From Verrucomicrobium sp. (GTDB taxonomy: Bacteria; Verrucomicrobiota; Verrucomicrobiia; Methylacidiphilales; UBA1321), in the NCBI GenBank assembly GCA_017849585.1, contig JAFIGT010000003.1:186001-250000 (forward strand): a DNA stretch of 64,000 nucleotides, written 5' to 3'. Below the pieces are notes generated by a model. It did not search any database and was not told where the DNA came from. It saw only the letters and a list, made by a program, of their open reading frames with translations. Positions 27,193-36,400 of this stretch are shown here, piece by piece. The position numbers and the translations under genes were made by a program. Each line of letters begins with the position of its first letter. Positions within the stretch are counted from its first letter, which is position 1.

Positions 27193-28017
27193 ATGGACGA
27201 TTATACGCGCGTGGCCCGGGTGATTGAGTATCTGGAGGCGAGACATACCGAACAGCCGGATCTGGCCACGCTGGCGCAGCTGGTGGAGTTGAGCCCGTCG
27301 CATTTTCATCGGTTGTTTGTGCAGTGGGCCGGGGTCACGCCGAAGGATTTTCTGCAATGCCTCACATTGGAGCATGCCCGGAGTTTATTGCGCCGGGGCG
27401 AGAGTGTGCTCAACACGGCGCTGCAAGCGGGCCTGTCCGGACCGGGGCGGCTGCATGATCTGTGCGTGAGCCTGGAGGCGGCTTCTCCCGGAGAAATGAA
27501 AAGTGGTGGCCGCGGCTGGACGATGGTCTATGGCGTAGCGCCGACTCCCTTCGGACGTTGCGTGCTGGCGGAAAGTCCGCGCGGTTTGTGTGTGCTGGCG
27601 TTCATCGATCCCGAACCAGAGGGGCAGGTCATTGAGGAGATGAAACGCGAATGGCCGCAAGCCCGCTGGCTGCGGGAGGACCGGATGGCAGAATCGTGGG
27701 TGGCGCGGATTTTTGTGAACTCTGCGCAGGAGGGAAACCCGTTGAAGGTTTTTGTGCGCGGAACGCCGTTTCAGGTGCGCGTCTGGCAGGCCTTGCTACG
27801 GATTCCGGCGGGTACGTTGACGACTTACGGTGAACTCGCCGCGAAGGTGGGGAATCCCACGGCCTCACGCGCTGTAGGGTCGGCCGTCGGCGCGAATCCG
27901 CTTTCGTACCTGATCCCTTGTCATCGCGTGATCCGTGGCACGGGCGTAATCGGGGAATACCGTTGGGGTCATTTGCGCAAACGGGCACTCATCGCGCAGG
28001 AGAGTGCCCGTCGGTGA
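27193..28017 (+). CDS. AraC-type HTH fused to O6-methylguanine-DNA methyltransferase (short Ada-like)
   Basis: Residues 1-100 form an AraC-type DNA-binding domain (ATLAQLVELSPSHFHRLFVQWAGVTPKDFLQ). Residues ~115-270 form the alkyltransferase, with the acceptor Cys243 in the intact IPCHRVI motif, followed by GEYRWG. This suicide enzyme removes methyl groups from O6-methylguanine. The N-terminal zinc domain of full Ada, which senses methylphosphotriesters, is absent, so transcriptional activation would need another trigger or the HTH may only aid DNA binding (inference). The second HTH looks weak. Monocistronic, convergent with the esterase gene downstream. Confidence 0.9.
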   Translation: MDDYTRVARVIEYLEARHTEQPDLATLAQLVELSPSHFHRLFVQWAGVTPKDFLQCLTLEHARSLLRRGESVLNTALQAGLSGPGRLHDLCVSLEAASPGEMKSGGRGWTMVYGVAPTPFGRCVLAESPRGLCVLAFIDPEPEGQVIEEMKREWPQARWLREDRMAESWVARIFVNSAQEGNPLKVFVRGTPFQVRVWQALLRIPAGTLTTYGELAAKVGNPTASRAVGSAVGANPLSYLIPCHRVIRGTGVIGEYRWGHLRKRALIAQESARR

Positions 28018-28029
28018 TTTTGCTGTCGG

Positions 28030-28818
28030 CTAGATAAACTTCTGTTCGCGCAGCCAGAAGAGACATTGCGAGGCCCAAGGATGATTTTGGCCCAAGCCGA
28101 GGCCATGTCCGCCATTCTCGTAGATATGCAGATCGAAGCGCACGCCATTTCGGCGCAGCGCGTTGGCGAAGAGCAGGGCGTTTTCCACTGGTACGGCGCC
28201 GTCTTCCCAGGTGTGCCAGATAAAACAGGGCGGGGTCTGGGGGGTGACTTGCCGTTCGTTGGAGAGGTGTTCGACTAATTCCTCGGGCGGATTCTCGCCG
28301 AGCAAATTCAGTTTGGAACCTTGATGCGTGAATTCCTGGAGCGTGATGACGGGATAGCAGAGAATGCCGAGGTCGGGACGACAGCTCACGCGGTCCACCG
28401 GATCGGCGGCCTGCGCGTTGCCTGCGTCAAAGTGTGTGAGCAGGGTGGCGGTCAGATGGCCGCCAGCGGAGGAGCCGATGATGCCGATTTTGTTGACATC
28501 GAGATTCCAGTCGTTCGCGTGAAAGCGCACGTAGCGCAGGGCGCGGGCCGCGTCGTGAAGCATTGCAGGGTGTTTGTAGCCTTGCGTGCCGAGGCGGTAG
28601 TGCAGCACGAAACAGGTGATGCCGTGTGCGTTCAGCCAGAGGGCGAAAGCAGAGCCTTCATGATCGGCATGCCCGCCGTAGCCGCCGCCGGGCAGGACGA
28701 CGATGGTGGAGCGCTCGGCATTCGGTTTGTCGGGCCAGTAGGGGGTGAGGGTGGCGGGAGTTTTGACGTCCCACAAGGGGATGGTTTTGCCCTGTTCGGG
28801 CTTGGCAATGGTAGTCAT
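28030..28818 (-). CDS. Alpha/beta hydrolase, esterase/lipase family
   Basis: The 262-aa cytoplasmic-looking protein has the oxyanion segment LPGGGYGGHADHEG, the nucleophile elbow GSSAGG in IIGSSAGGHLTATLL, a late Asp region (WHTWEDGAVPVENALLF) and the catalytic His in ENGGHGLGLG. This is the Aes/BD-FAE type often annotated as acetyl-xylan or carbohydrate esterase. No signal peptide is visible, which would place substrate hydrolysis inside the cell. It is followed upstream on the same strand by a glycosyltransferase-flippase pair (13-base gap), but a functional link is only possible, not shown. Confidence 0.85.
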   Translation of the reverse strand: MTTIAKPEQGKTIPLWDVKTPATLTPYWPDKPNAERSTIVVLPGGGYGGHADHEGSAFALWLNAHGITCFVLHYRLGTQGYKHPAMLHDAARALRYVRFHANDWNLDVNKIGIIGSSAGGHLTATLLTHFDAGNAQAADPVDRVSCRPDLGILCYPVITLQEFTHQGSKLNLLGENPPEELVEHLSNERQVTPQTPPCFIWHTWEDGAVPVENALLFANALRRNGVRFDLHIYENGGHGLGLGQNHPWASQCLFWLREQKFI

Positions 28819-28831
28819 AGGGAAAACGAAA

Positions 28832-29551
28832 TTAACGGTCGCGCAGGAGCCGCCACCAGGTGCTCATGGTTTCGGAGAAAATCTCCCAGACCGTGGCGAC
28901 GCCGATGCCGCCGAATTTGATTTTGAAATCGACGACAACCGGCGCTTCCACCATGTAGGCTTGAAGGCGCACGAGATGGACGAGGAGTTCCAGATCGAAG
29001 GCGAAACCTTTGACCTGCGTTTGGGCCAGTGCCTGCCGCAATAAATCGCTGCGCACGAGTTTGAGGCCGGTCTGCGTGTCGCGCACAGGCAGGCCGAAGA
29101 GCGCTTTCACGAGGAGATAATAGCCGAGGCTGTAGACGCGCCGGATCAGAGGATAGTCCACGGTGCTGTCCGCATGCATTTTGCTGCCGATGACGGCATC
29201 TGCATTTTTCGCCCTCTGGAGCGCGATGAAAAAGAGGATCTGTTCGGGCGGCAAGTCAAGATCTGCGTCAAAGAAGATGACGAATTTTCCCCGTACCTCC
29301 GCTGCGCCGCGTCGCAGGGCTTCGCCCTTGCCGGAGTGTTCGATATGAAAGACACGCAATTCGGGGAAAAGACCGATGGCGCGTTCCAGTTCCGCGCGGG
29401 AGTCGTCGACGCTGCCGTCGTCCACGACGATCAGTTCAAACTCGCCCAGCAGGCGCAGGGCATCCGCCGTGCGCTGTAAATTGCCCACGATGTGCGCGCC
29501 CTCGTTGTAGAGGGGCATGATGACGGAATAGAGCGTGCCGGGGTTACTCAC
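28832..29551 (-). CDS. Glycosyltransferase family 2 (polyprenyl-phosphate sugar transferase type)
   Basis: The 239-aa enzyme begins YSVIMPLYNEGAHIV and has VVDDGSVDDSRAELE, FDADLDLPPEQI (metal-binding acidic motif) and DTQTGLKLVRSDLL, the set seen in dolichol-phosphate-glucose/mannose synthases. The product is probably a polyprenyl-phosphate sugar made at the inner membrane face. The start is GTG at 29551, overlapping the flippase stop by four bases (GTGA), so the two are translationally coupled and presumably serve one glycan pathway. No C-terminal membrane helices are seen. Confidence 0.87.
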   Translation of the reverse strand: MSNPGTLYSVIMPLYNEGAHIVGNLQRTADALRLLGEFELIVVDDGSVDDSRAELERAIGLFPELRVFHIEHSGKGEALRRGAAEVRGKFVIFFDADLDLPPEQILFFIALQRAKNADAVIGSKMHADSTVDYPLIRRVYSLGYYLLVKALFGLPVRDTQTGLKLVRSDLLRQALAQTQVKGFAFDLELLVHLVRLQAYMVEAPVVVDFKIKFGGIGVATVWEIFSETMSTWWRLLRDR

Positions 29552-30846
29552 GGCTGGCTGCGCCCCCAGCGAATCACCGCGACCAGCAGCAGGACCAGCA
29601 GGCTGATCATCGCGGCGCCGAGCATCAGGCTTAACATCATCTCCATCGAGCGGCCAAAGAGCGTGAGGACGGCACAGTAGCCCAATCCGAGGAATCCGAA
29701 CAGGTAGGATTCCGGCAGCCGCTCCGCGGCGAGATAATAGAAGCCGAGCCCTTGCAGGATGCCCACGGGAATTACCACGCGGATGAAAAGCTTGAGAATT
29801 TCCAGCATGGCGGGCAGCTCATGCATTTTATTTGGGCCGAGAAGGATCTGGCACAGGGGTACCCGCAGCAGCCAGAGCAGGATGACGCCGATCACCACGA
29901 CCGCCACATAGATCAGCCACAGGCTGATCGAGCCTCGGGTGGAATGTTCCCGGCCGGAACGTTGGGTGAAGTAGACGACGAGCAGTGGTTGCGACCCCCA
30001 GAAGACAGCCCGCGCCAGCAAGCCGGCAGCCACGTACAAACCGAGTCCTTCCCCATGCAGGTAGCGCTGTGCGATGAGTTGATCGATGAAGCAGTAGCTG
30101 AAATTGGCCAAACCGACCAGCAGGGCTGCGCCGAGGTAGATAATGAACTCCCGGTTCCACGGGCTTTCCGTCGGTTCGACGGACTCCGCGGCGATCTCTT
30201 CCTTTGAGGGACGATGAAAGATCACCACGCTGGCGAGCACCCAGCCTGCCACGAAGGTTGCGGCCACGGCGGCTTCCGCGGTGGGGAAGAAGTAGACAAA
30301 AGCCACGCCTGCCGCGAAACGGACTATCATCGTGCCGAAATTGAGGCCGGCGAGCAGCTTGAAGCGGCTGAGCCCCGCGCACCAGACCGAACCGAGCAGG
30401 CTCCACATGGTGATCGGCACGCAGGCGAGGGCGACCACCATCAGGCTGGTCCGGGGAAAATGAAAGAAGACGGTGAGCGGCTGAATCAGCGCGAGGGCGA
30501 TCAGGGAGAGCACCCAGGTGAAGTGGCGCAGCATTTTCTGACAGGCGAATTGCAGCCGGCGCAGCTCGCGCTGGTTGTCGTTGGCGTGATGCCACGCGAG
30601 ATCGTGCGTGATGGCCTGACTCGCGGCGGCGAGGGGAACGGCGAGGAGGTTGACAAGGCTCAGGGTGGTGTTGAACGAACCGAATTCGCTCAGGCTGAGC
30701 ACGCGGCCCATGTAGAGTTGGTAGGCAAAGTGTCCCACCGACGCCACGAAATTCACCGCCGTGAGCCAGAATCCCGCCTGTAGCAATGCCATCATCCGCT
30801 CTCGTGTGGCGTTGCCCATCCCCGTTGCTGCCTCGGCTCCATTCAT
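29548..30846 (-). CDS. Polysaccharide flippase-like membrane protein (MOP/Wzx type)
   Basis: The ~432-aa protein has about twelve hydrophobic segments and an N terminus (FVASVGHFAYQLYMGRVLSLSEFGSFNTTLSLVNL) typical of O-antigen/teichoic acid flippases of the MOP superfamily, which move lipid-linked sugars across the inner membrane. A GTG at 30858 is an alternative start four codons upstream of the ATG at 30846. The stop overlaps the GT2 start, and the M20 peptidase gene ends 22 bases upstream. With only one transferase beside it, the pair looks like a small surface-glycan or glycolipid unit. Confidence 0.82.
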   Translation of the reverse strand: MNGAEAATGMGNATRERMMALLQAGFWLTAVNFVASVGHFAYQLYMGRVLSLSEFGSFNTTLSLVNLLAVPLAAASQAITHDLAWHHANDNQRELRRLQFACQKMLRHFTWVLSLIALALIQPLTVFFHFPRTSLMVVALACVPITMWSLLGSVWCAGLSRFKLLAGLNFGTMIVRFAAGVAFVYFFPTAEAAVAATFVAGWVLASVVIFHRPSKEEIAAESVEPTESPWNREFIIYLGAALLVGLANFSYCFIDQLIAQRYLHGEGLGLYVAAGLLARAVFWGSQPLLVVYFTQRSGREHSTRGSISLWLIYVAVVVIGVILLWLLRVPLCQILLGPNKMHELPAMLEILKLFIRVVIPVGILQGLGFYYLAAERLPESYLFGFLGLGYCAVLTLFGRSMEMMLSLMLGAAMISLLVLLLVAVIRWGRSQP

Positions 30847-30867
30847 ATGACGGCTCACTGAAATGAT

Positions 30868-32004
30868 CTACTGGGTTGCCTGAATGAATTTCAGGAATCC
30901 TTCGCTGCCGCGTTCCAGATCGGCAACGCGAATAAATTCGTCCTTGGTGTGGGCCTGTGCAATCGAGCCCGGTCCTACGGCAATGGCGGGACGCCCCGGT
31001 TTGGCCAAAAAGGCGGCATCGCAAAACCACGGGGCGACGGTGAGGCCATTCAGGGTGTTGGCTGCGAGCTTGACCCAGCGGTTGCTGCGATCTGCTTCCA
31101 GTGCGGGTGCGCTTTTGGCGGGAGTGATCTTCACGCCGGGCACGGCCTTGCCCACTTCGCGCCGCAACAGGCGAACCACTTCTTCGCCTTCGAAGCCGGG
31201 AACGGTGCGGATGTCGCACTCGATCTCGCAGGCGTCCGGAACGATGTTGATTTTGCTGCCGCCGCGGATGGTGCCAATATTGAACGTGACATGCCCGAGC
31301 GTGCGATGCTTCTGGCGGCGCAAGTAGGGAGTCACTTTCTTTTCCAATACTTCCAGGACGCGGCGCATCGCGAGGATGGCGTTGTCGCCCTCATCGGGAA
31401 TCGAAGCGTGACAGGCGCGACCCTTCGTCGAGATGGTGAGCCAAGTCGCCCCTTTGTGGGCATGGACTACTTTCATGGAGGTCGGCTCCAAAACGAGAAC
31501 GAGATCCGCCTTGAAATTCGTCGCGCCCCACGCCTTCGAGCCTTCCTGCCCGGCTTCCTCGCCCATCAATCCGGCAAAGGTCCACTCGGTTTCGCTGTCG
31601 ATGCGGTCGCGGCTGCGGGCCCACTTGGAGAGTGCCCACAAGGCGGCGGCCATCGGGCCTTTCGTGTCCGTGGTGCCGCGGCCATAGAGGCGGCCATTTT
31701 TAATGACTGGATCGAAAGGGGGGATCGTCATCCCGAGGACGCTGACGGTATCCGTATGGGGAGCAAAGGCGAAGCGTCGCTTGGGAACCTTCCTGGTGCG
31801 GAAAATACCGCTCACATTCGGGCGGCCCGGCCGGATTTCCTTGAGCTCGACTTCCGCACCGAGTTCACCAAGGAATTCGGCCAGATAGAGGGCCATCTGT
31901 TCTTCGCCAACCAGCTTGGTGCCGGGATCGCCATGCGGGTTGACGCTGGGAATCGAGACCAGCTCGGCCAGCAAATCAGTCACGTTGCGCAAACGACGGC
32001 TCAT
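30868..32004 (-). CDS. M20 family metallopeptidase/deacylase (ArgE/DapE-like)
   Basis: From the ATG at 32004 the protein has 378 residues with the M20 metal sites in order: FAPHTDTVSVLG, YGRGTTDTKGPMAAAL, GLMGEEAGQEGSKAWG, and a late histidine in AIAVGPGSIAQAHTKDEFI, which fixes the family. A dimerisation/lid domain lies in the middle (WLTISTKGRACHASIPDEGDN). Substrates in this family include acetylornithine, succinyl-diaminopimelate and dipeptides; the exact one cannot be told. The frame extends nine residues upstream into the end of the response-regulator gene and is trimmed. Likely co-transcribed with the regulator upstream. Confidence 0.87.
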   Translation of the reverse strand: MSRRLRNVTDLLAELVSIPSVNPHGDPGTKLVGEEQMALYLAEFLGELGAEVELKEIRPGRPNVSGIFRTRKVPKRRFAFAPHTDTVSVLGMTIPPFDPVIKNGRLYGRGTTDTKGPMAAALWALSKWARSRDRIDSETEWTFAGLMGEEAGQEGSKAWGATNFKADLVLVLEPTSMKVVHAHKGATWLTISTKGRACHASIPDEGDNAILAMRRVLEVLEKKVTPYLRRQKHRTLGHVTFNIGTIRGGSKINIVPDACEIECDIRTVPGFEGEEVVRLLRREVGKAVPGVKITPAKSAPALEADRSNRWVKLAANTLNGLTVAPWFCDAAFLAKPGRPAIAVGPGSIAQAHTKDEFIRVADLERGSEGFLKFIQATQ

Positions 32005-32027
32005 GATGAACCACGATGCTAACGTGC

Positions 32028-32489
32028 TCAATCGATTTTGGACAGGTCGAAATTACATTCCAGCAGGGTGGCTGAAATTTCCTTCAGCAGGGTCTCCACG
32101 GTGATGGGCTTGGTCAGGAAACGGCTCAAGTTATGCCGCTCTCGCAGTTCAAAGCGTTCCCAAGCGTCGCACTCGCCGCTGATGACCATCACTGGGACGC
32201 TGGGATACTGATGCTCGAGTTGCTGGACCAGTTCGCCTCCATCCATGCCCGGCATGCATAGGTCTGTTACGACCAGGGACAGCCGCTGTTCCTGTAGGAT
32301 TTTCAACGCTTCCACGCCATCCCCGGCTGTGACCACGGCATAACCTTCAAAGCGTAAGACCCGGGCCAGAAGGCGACGAAGGCATCGGTCATCCTCCACG
32401 AGAAGAATGTGCGGAGAGTTGATCCCAAGCGCAAGGGCGGCCAGACCCCCCAGTCCGCCGCCGCTTGTCGCCATACCAAGATTTTTCAT
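32028..32489 (-). CDS. Single-domain response regulator (CheY-like)
   Basis: The 153-aa protein is a lone receiver domain after a Gly/Ala-rich leader of ~26 residues: HILLVEDDRCLRRLL, phosphoacceptor Asp in LVVTDLCMPGMDGG, the Ser in VMVISGE, and Lys in FLTKPI. There is no output domain. The ATG at 32489 directly abuts the stop of the 64-aa gene upstream, and the M20 gene follows 23 bases after its stop. Its kinase is not in the immediate neighbourhood. Confidence 0.88.
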   Translation of the reverse strand: MKNLGMATSGGGLGGLAALALGINSPHILLVEDDRCLRRLLARVLRFEGYAVVTAGDGVEALKILQEQRLSLVVTDLCMPGMDGGELVQQLEHQYPSVPVMVISGECDAWERFELRERHNLSRFLTKPITVETLLKEISATLLECNFDLSKID

Positions 32490-32684
32490 TTATCGGTCCT
32501 TGCAGGAAGTTCGTTGGCCTCGCAGGGTCGCCGCACGAACTTGCAACCGGGCGAGCTGATGTTCAAAACGTTTGATTTCCCGACGAACGGCTGTCTGTTC
32601 ATAGGAATCCGGGCAATCCTTCAACTGGAGGCGCGCGATGGAAAGGAGCGTTTGGTAGAAGTTGGCCAGAGAACGCACGCTCAT
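32490..32684 (-). CDS. Small hypothetical protein, 64 aa, partner of response regulator
   Basis: A charged, helical-looking peptide (RREIKRFEHQLARLQVRAATLRGQR) with regular hydrophobic spacing that suggests a coiled coil. I do not recognise a family. Its TAA at 32490-32492 touches the ATG of the receiver protein without a gap, which argues for co-translation and for a true gene. A role as phosphotransfer helper, adaptor or histidine-free docking partner is only a guess. Confidence 0.55.
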   Translation of the reverse strand: MSVRSLANFYQTLLSIARLQLKDCPDSYEQTAVRREIKRFEHQLARLQVRAATLRGQRTSCKDR

Positions 32685-32777
32685 GAAAATGGATTATTAA
32701 GAAATTGATTTTCTGTCAACTTTAAGTTTATTAATACTCTCTTGATTTAAAATCCAGAATTGCTTAAACATCCAGTT

Positions 32778-33269
32778 ATGACCCATCTGGGTAAATTGCT
32801 CGTCGAACAATACCGCCTTCAGGACCTGACGGCGGATGCCATGGCCAAGCGGATGGACATTGATCCGGTCATCCTTTCGCGGGTGAAGCGGGGCGACCAG
32901 TTTGTCCTCGATTTCAAGACGCTTTCCAAAATGATCACGGGTATTTCCGATGACCGTATTGTCCGGGAACGGTTGGTGGCGGCCTATCTCTCCGACTTGC
33001 GCGATCATTGTCCGTCGGTTCGGCCGGAGAACATCGTCATTGAGGTCAAGGCCGGTGCTTCCCGCGTCAGCGAAGAGCCGAAACCCCGAACTCTGCACGA
33101 TTCGCAATCTGAATTGGTCGAGGCAGTCACGGAAAGCGGTCTGCGCACGACCGAAATCGACGATCTGGTGATGCTCGCCCGTTCCATCCGGCGTGATTCG
33201 AGCGTTCGCCAAGCTATCAAGGGTCTGGCGGAGATGATCCGGCGCAATGCGGGACGCTACCGGGGGTAG
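32778..33269 (+). CDS. Small protein with N-terminal XRE-like helix-turn-helix
   Basis: The ATG at 32778 gives a 163-aa protein. Residues 1-65 (GKLLVEQYRLQDLTADAMAKRMDID, then VILSRVKRGDQFVLDFKTLSKMI) have the helix spacing of Cro/C1-type HTH domains. The rest (EVKAGASRVSEEPK, then TESGLRTTEIDDLVMLARSIRRDSSVRQAIKGLAEM) is helical with no known match. A regulator role is therefore tentative. The gene faces away from the response-regulator operon, with a 93-base gap, and is followed by smc. Confidence 0.62.
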   Translation: MTHLGKLLVEQYRLQDLTADAMAKRMDIDPVILSRVKRGDQFVLDFKTLSKMITGISDDRIVRERLVAAYLSDLRDHCPSVRPENIVIEVKAGASRVSEEPKPRTLHDSQSELVEAVTESGLRTTEIDDLVMLARSIRRDSSVRQAIKGLAEMIRRNAGRYRG

Positions 33270-33408
33270 GTCGCTGTTTGGGGGCACACGGAAGCTTGGA
33301 CCACTCCAAGGTCTTCAAAAAAGGCCACTTAAGCGGATTTTTACGCCGTCAAACGCAACAATATATAGCGGCATGCGGCTAAAATACACTACTAATGGTG
33401 GTATTTTC

Positions 33409-33437
33409 TTGTCAGGACTTCAAACCCACTCTATCTA
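33409..33437 (+). promoter_or_regulatory. Putative smc promoter
   Basis: TTGTCA (33409-33414), 17-base spacer, TATCTA (33432-33437). The ATG at 33445 would follow almost directly, giving a leaderless or very short leader mRNA, in line with the lack of a ribosome binding site there. Confidence 0.35.
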
Positions 33438-33444
33438 GTAGCCC

Positions 33445-36400
33445 ATGTATCTGAAGTCGCTGCAAGTCGTGGGATTCAAATCCTTCGCGGACCGAACCAC
33501 CGTGAACTTTGCCCCGGGCGTCACCGCCATTGTCGGCCCGAACGGCTGCGGCAAAAGCAACGTCCTCGACTCCATCCGCTGGGTGCTCGGAGAGCAATCG
33601 GCCAAGGCCCTGCGTGGCGGGGAGATGAAGGATGTCATCTTTAGCGGTTCCGACAAGCGCAAACAGCTTGGGTTGGCCGAAGTGTCCCTCACTTTCGCCG
33701 ATTGCGAAAGCCAACTCGGCGTGGAATACAACGAAGTGACCATCACCCGTCGTATTTTCCGTGACGGTCAGGGTGAGTACGAGATGAACAAGACGCCGTG
33801 CCGTCTGCGCGACATTCATCAGCTTTTCATGGACACCGGTATCGGTCGCAGCGCCTACTCCATCATGGAACAGGGCAAGATCGACATGATCCTTTCCTCG
33901 CGTCCGGAAGATCGCCGCGCCATTTTCGAAGAAGCCGCCGGTATCACGAAGTACAAATCGCAGAAGAAGGAAGCGCTACGCAAACTCGAGAATACCGAGG
34001 CGAACTTGCTCCGTATCGCGGACATCATTCGCGAAGTGAAGCGCCAGATTGGTTCCTTGCAGCGTCAAGCCGGCAAGGCCCGCCGTTTCCGCGAAGGCCA
34101 AGAAGCGTTGCGCGATCTCGAGAGCAAACTGGCGCGTCATCAATTTGATTTGCTCCATGCCGACATCGAACAATTGCTGACCGAGGTCAACGGTTCGAAG
34201 GATCGTCAGGATGCGATGGCCGCGCAGCTTGAGTCGGAGGAAAACGAATTGCGCGCCGCTCGCGCCTTCCTTGAGGCGGTCGAAACCCGTCTTTCCCAGC
34301 TCCGCGACGAACAGAATCAGGCTCGCAACGCCGTCGAACGCGCCGAGCAGCGCAAGCAGACCAACAGCGCGCGCGTGGGTGAATTCACCGATCTGCGCGA
34401 ACGTTGTCTGCTGGAAGTCATCGGCACGGACGAGAAGATCAAGGCGCAGGAAGAGCAACTCGAGTATCTCAACACCCAACTCGAGCAAAGCGCCGACAAG
34501 CGCCGCGCCGCCGAGGAAGCCTACGAGAATCAGCGCGAAGAAGTGCAGATGCTCAACGCCCGCATCAGCGCCGCCGAAGCCGAACGCGCCGAGCAGGAAG
34601 AAGTCGTCCTCAAGCTCGAGAGCACGCTCAACAACGGCCGCAACCAACTCGCCGCCCTTGAACTGCAGCAGAAGAATTTCCTTTTCCGCGTGGAAAGTCT
34701 CCGCGCCGAAATCTCCGCGCTGGAAGTCCGCCGCGCCGAGGCTGAACAACAACTTTCCAATCACGCGGCCGAGGTGATTGCCGCCGACGAACAACTCGTT
34801 GCCCGCCGCACGTCGTTGCAGGAAACCCGCGCCAACGAAGAAGCGCAAGCCATCGCCCGCAAGCAGGCAGACGACGCGCACCGCGCCGCCGTGAGCAAGC
34901 TGCAGTCGTTGACCGCCCGCAAGGACGCGCTCCTCCAACTCGAATCGAGTCATGCCGGTTCGCCGCCCGCCGCGCAGGACATTCTCAAAGCCGTCTCGAA
35001 GGGCGAACTCACCGCCACGTTGCAAGGCACGCTGTCCGATCACATCAAAGTTGAAGCCGGTTACGAAGCGCCCATTGCTCTCTTATTGGGCGAAGCGATC
35101 AACGCACTGGTCATCGCCGACCGCGCGAGCGTCGAGACGATCATCACGCATCTCAAGTCCGGCAAGTCGACCCAGTGCCAACTCGGCGCTCTGGACATGG
35201 GCCGCGCGGTGCCGCCGGATAGCTCTGCGAAGACGAACGCGCGCAATTATCTGAAGATCACGCCTGCTATCGAACCGCTCGTCGCGTCGATGCTGGCCGA
35301 TTGCCATATCATCGACACGCTGCCCGACGCGTACGATTTCAAGAAGCTGCATCCCGAGGCCGTTGTCGCCACGAAGTCGGGCGAGATTGTCACCCGCTCG
35401 GGCTTGATCTGTCTCGGCAAGCAGGAGGGCAACACGGTTGCCGTCCTGAACCGCCAGAACGAAATCACCGCGCTCGATCAGCAGATCGCGCCGGTTGAGG
35501 CGGAAGTCGCTTCGCTCCTCGAAGCCCGTGAACAGGCCAACGCCCGCGTGCTGGAATGCCGGGGCAGCTTTGAAGAAAGCCGCACGAAGATTCAGGAAGC
35601 GGAAATCGCTGTCGCGACGCTCAAGCACACGCAGAAGTCGCTCGAGAAGGCGCTGGAAGAACTCAACCGTCAGCTTGAGGCCGCGAACCGCGAGATCAAT
35701 CATCTCACCTCGCAGGATCAAGCCGATCACGAGAAGCATGCCGCGTTGACTGCCGCCGTGGGTGAGCAGGAAAAGAATCTCGAAGCGGCCAAGCAGCTCA
35801 TCGACGAAGCCAGCTCGCGCATCGCCAGTCTCGCGATGCAGGAGTCGGAATTGAATAATGCGTTGACCGAGCAGAAGATCGTCCTCGCCACGCAAAATCA
35901 GCAGGTCGAGAGCTGGCAGCAACAACGCGAGCCGGTCGCGGCCCGCTTGATCGAATTGCGCGAAACGGTGGAAAAACGCACGCAGGAAGCGAGCGATTAC
36001 GAACGCCGCACGATTCAAGCCCGCGAGGAGATCGCCCTGGCCGAAGAGGAAGGACAAGCTGCCAACGTCCGCCTGTCCGAACTCGACTCGTCGCTTTTGC
36101 AGGAGCAGGAAACCCGCATGATCGCGCTCGGCCGCATCAACGAGATGGACACCGCCCTCCACGCCAAGCGCAAGGAATTCGGCGAGATGCAGCACATCCG
36201 CGCGCAGCACGAGATCAAGCTTTCCAAGCATCAGATGACCCTCGACAGCTTGCGCGAACGCATGCGCCGCAATTACCAGATCGAACTGGAGGCGTTGCCG
36301 GAAATCACGCTTGCTGAAGGCGAAGCCGAACCCGATTGGGCGTCGATCGAGATCGAAGTAAACGACAAGCGTTCCGCGCTCGACGCGATGGGGCCGGTGA

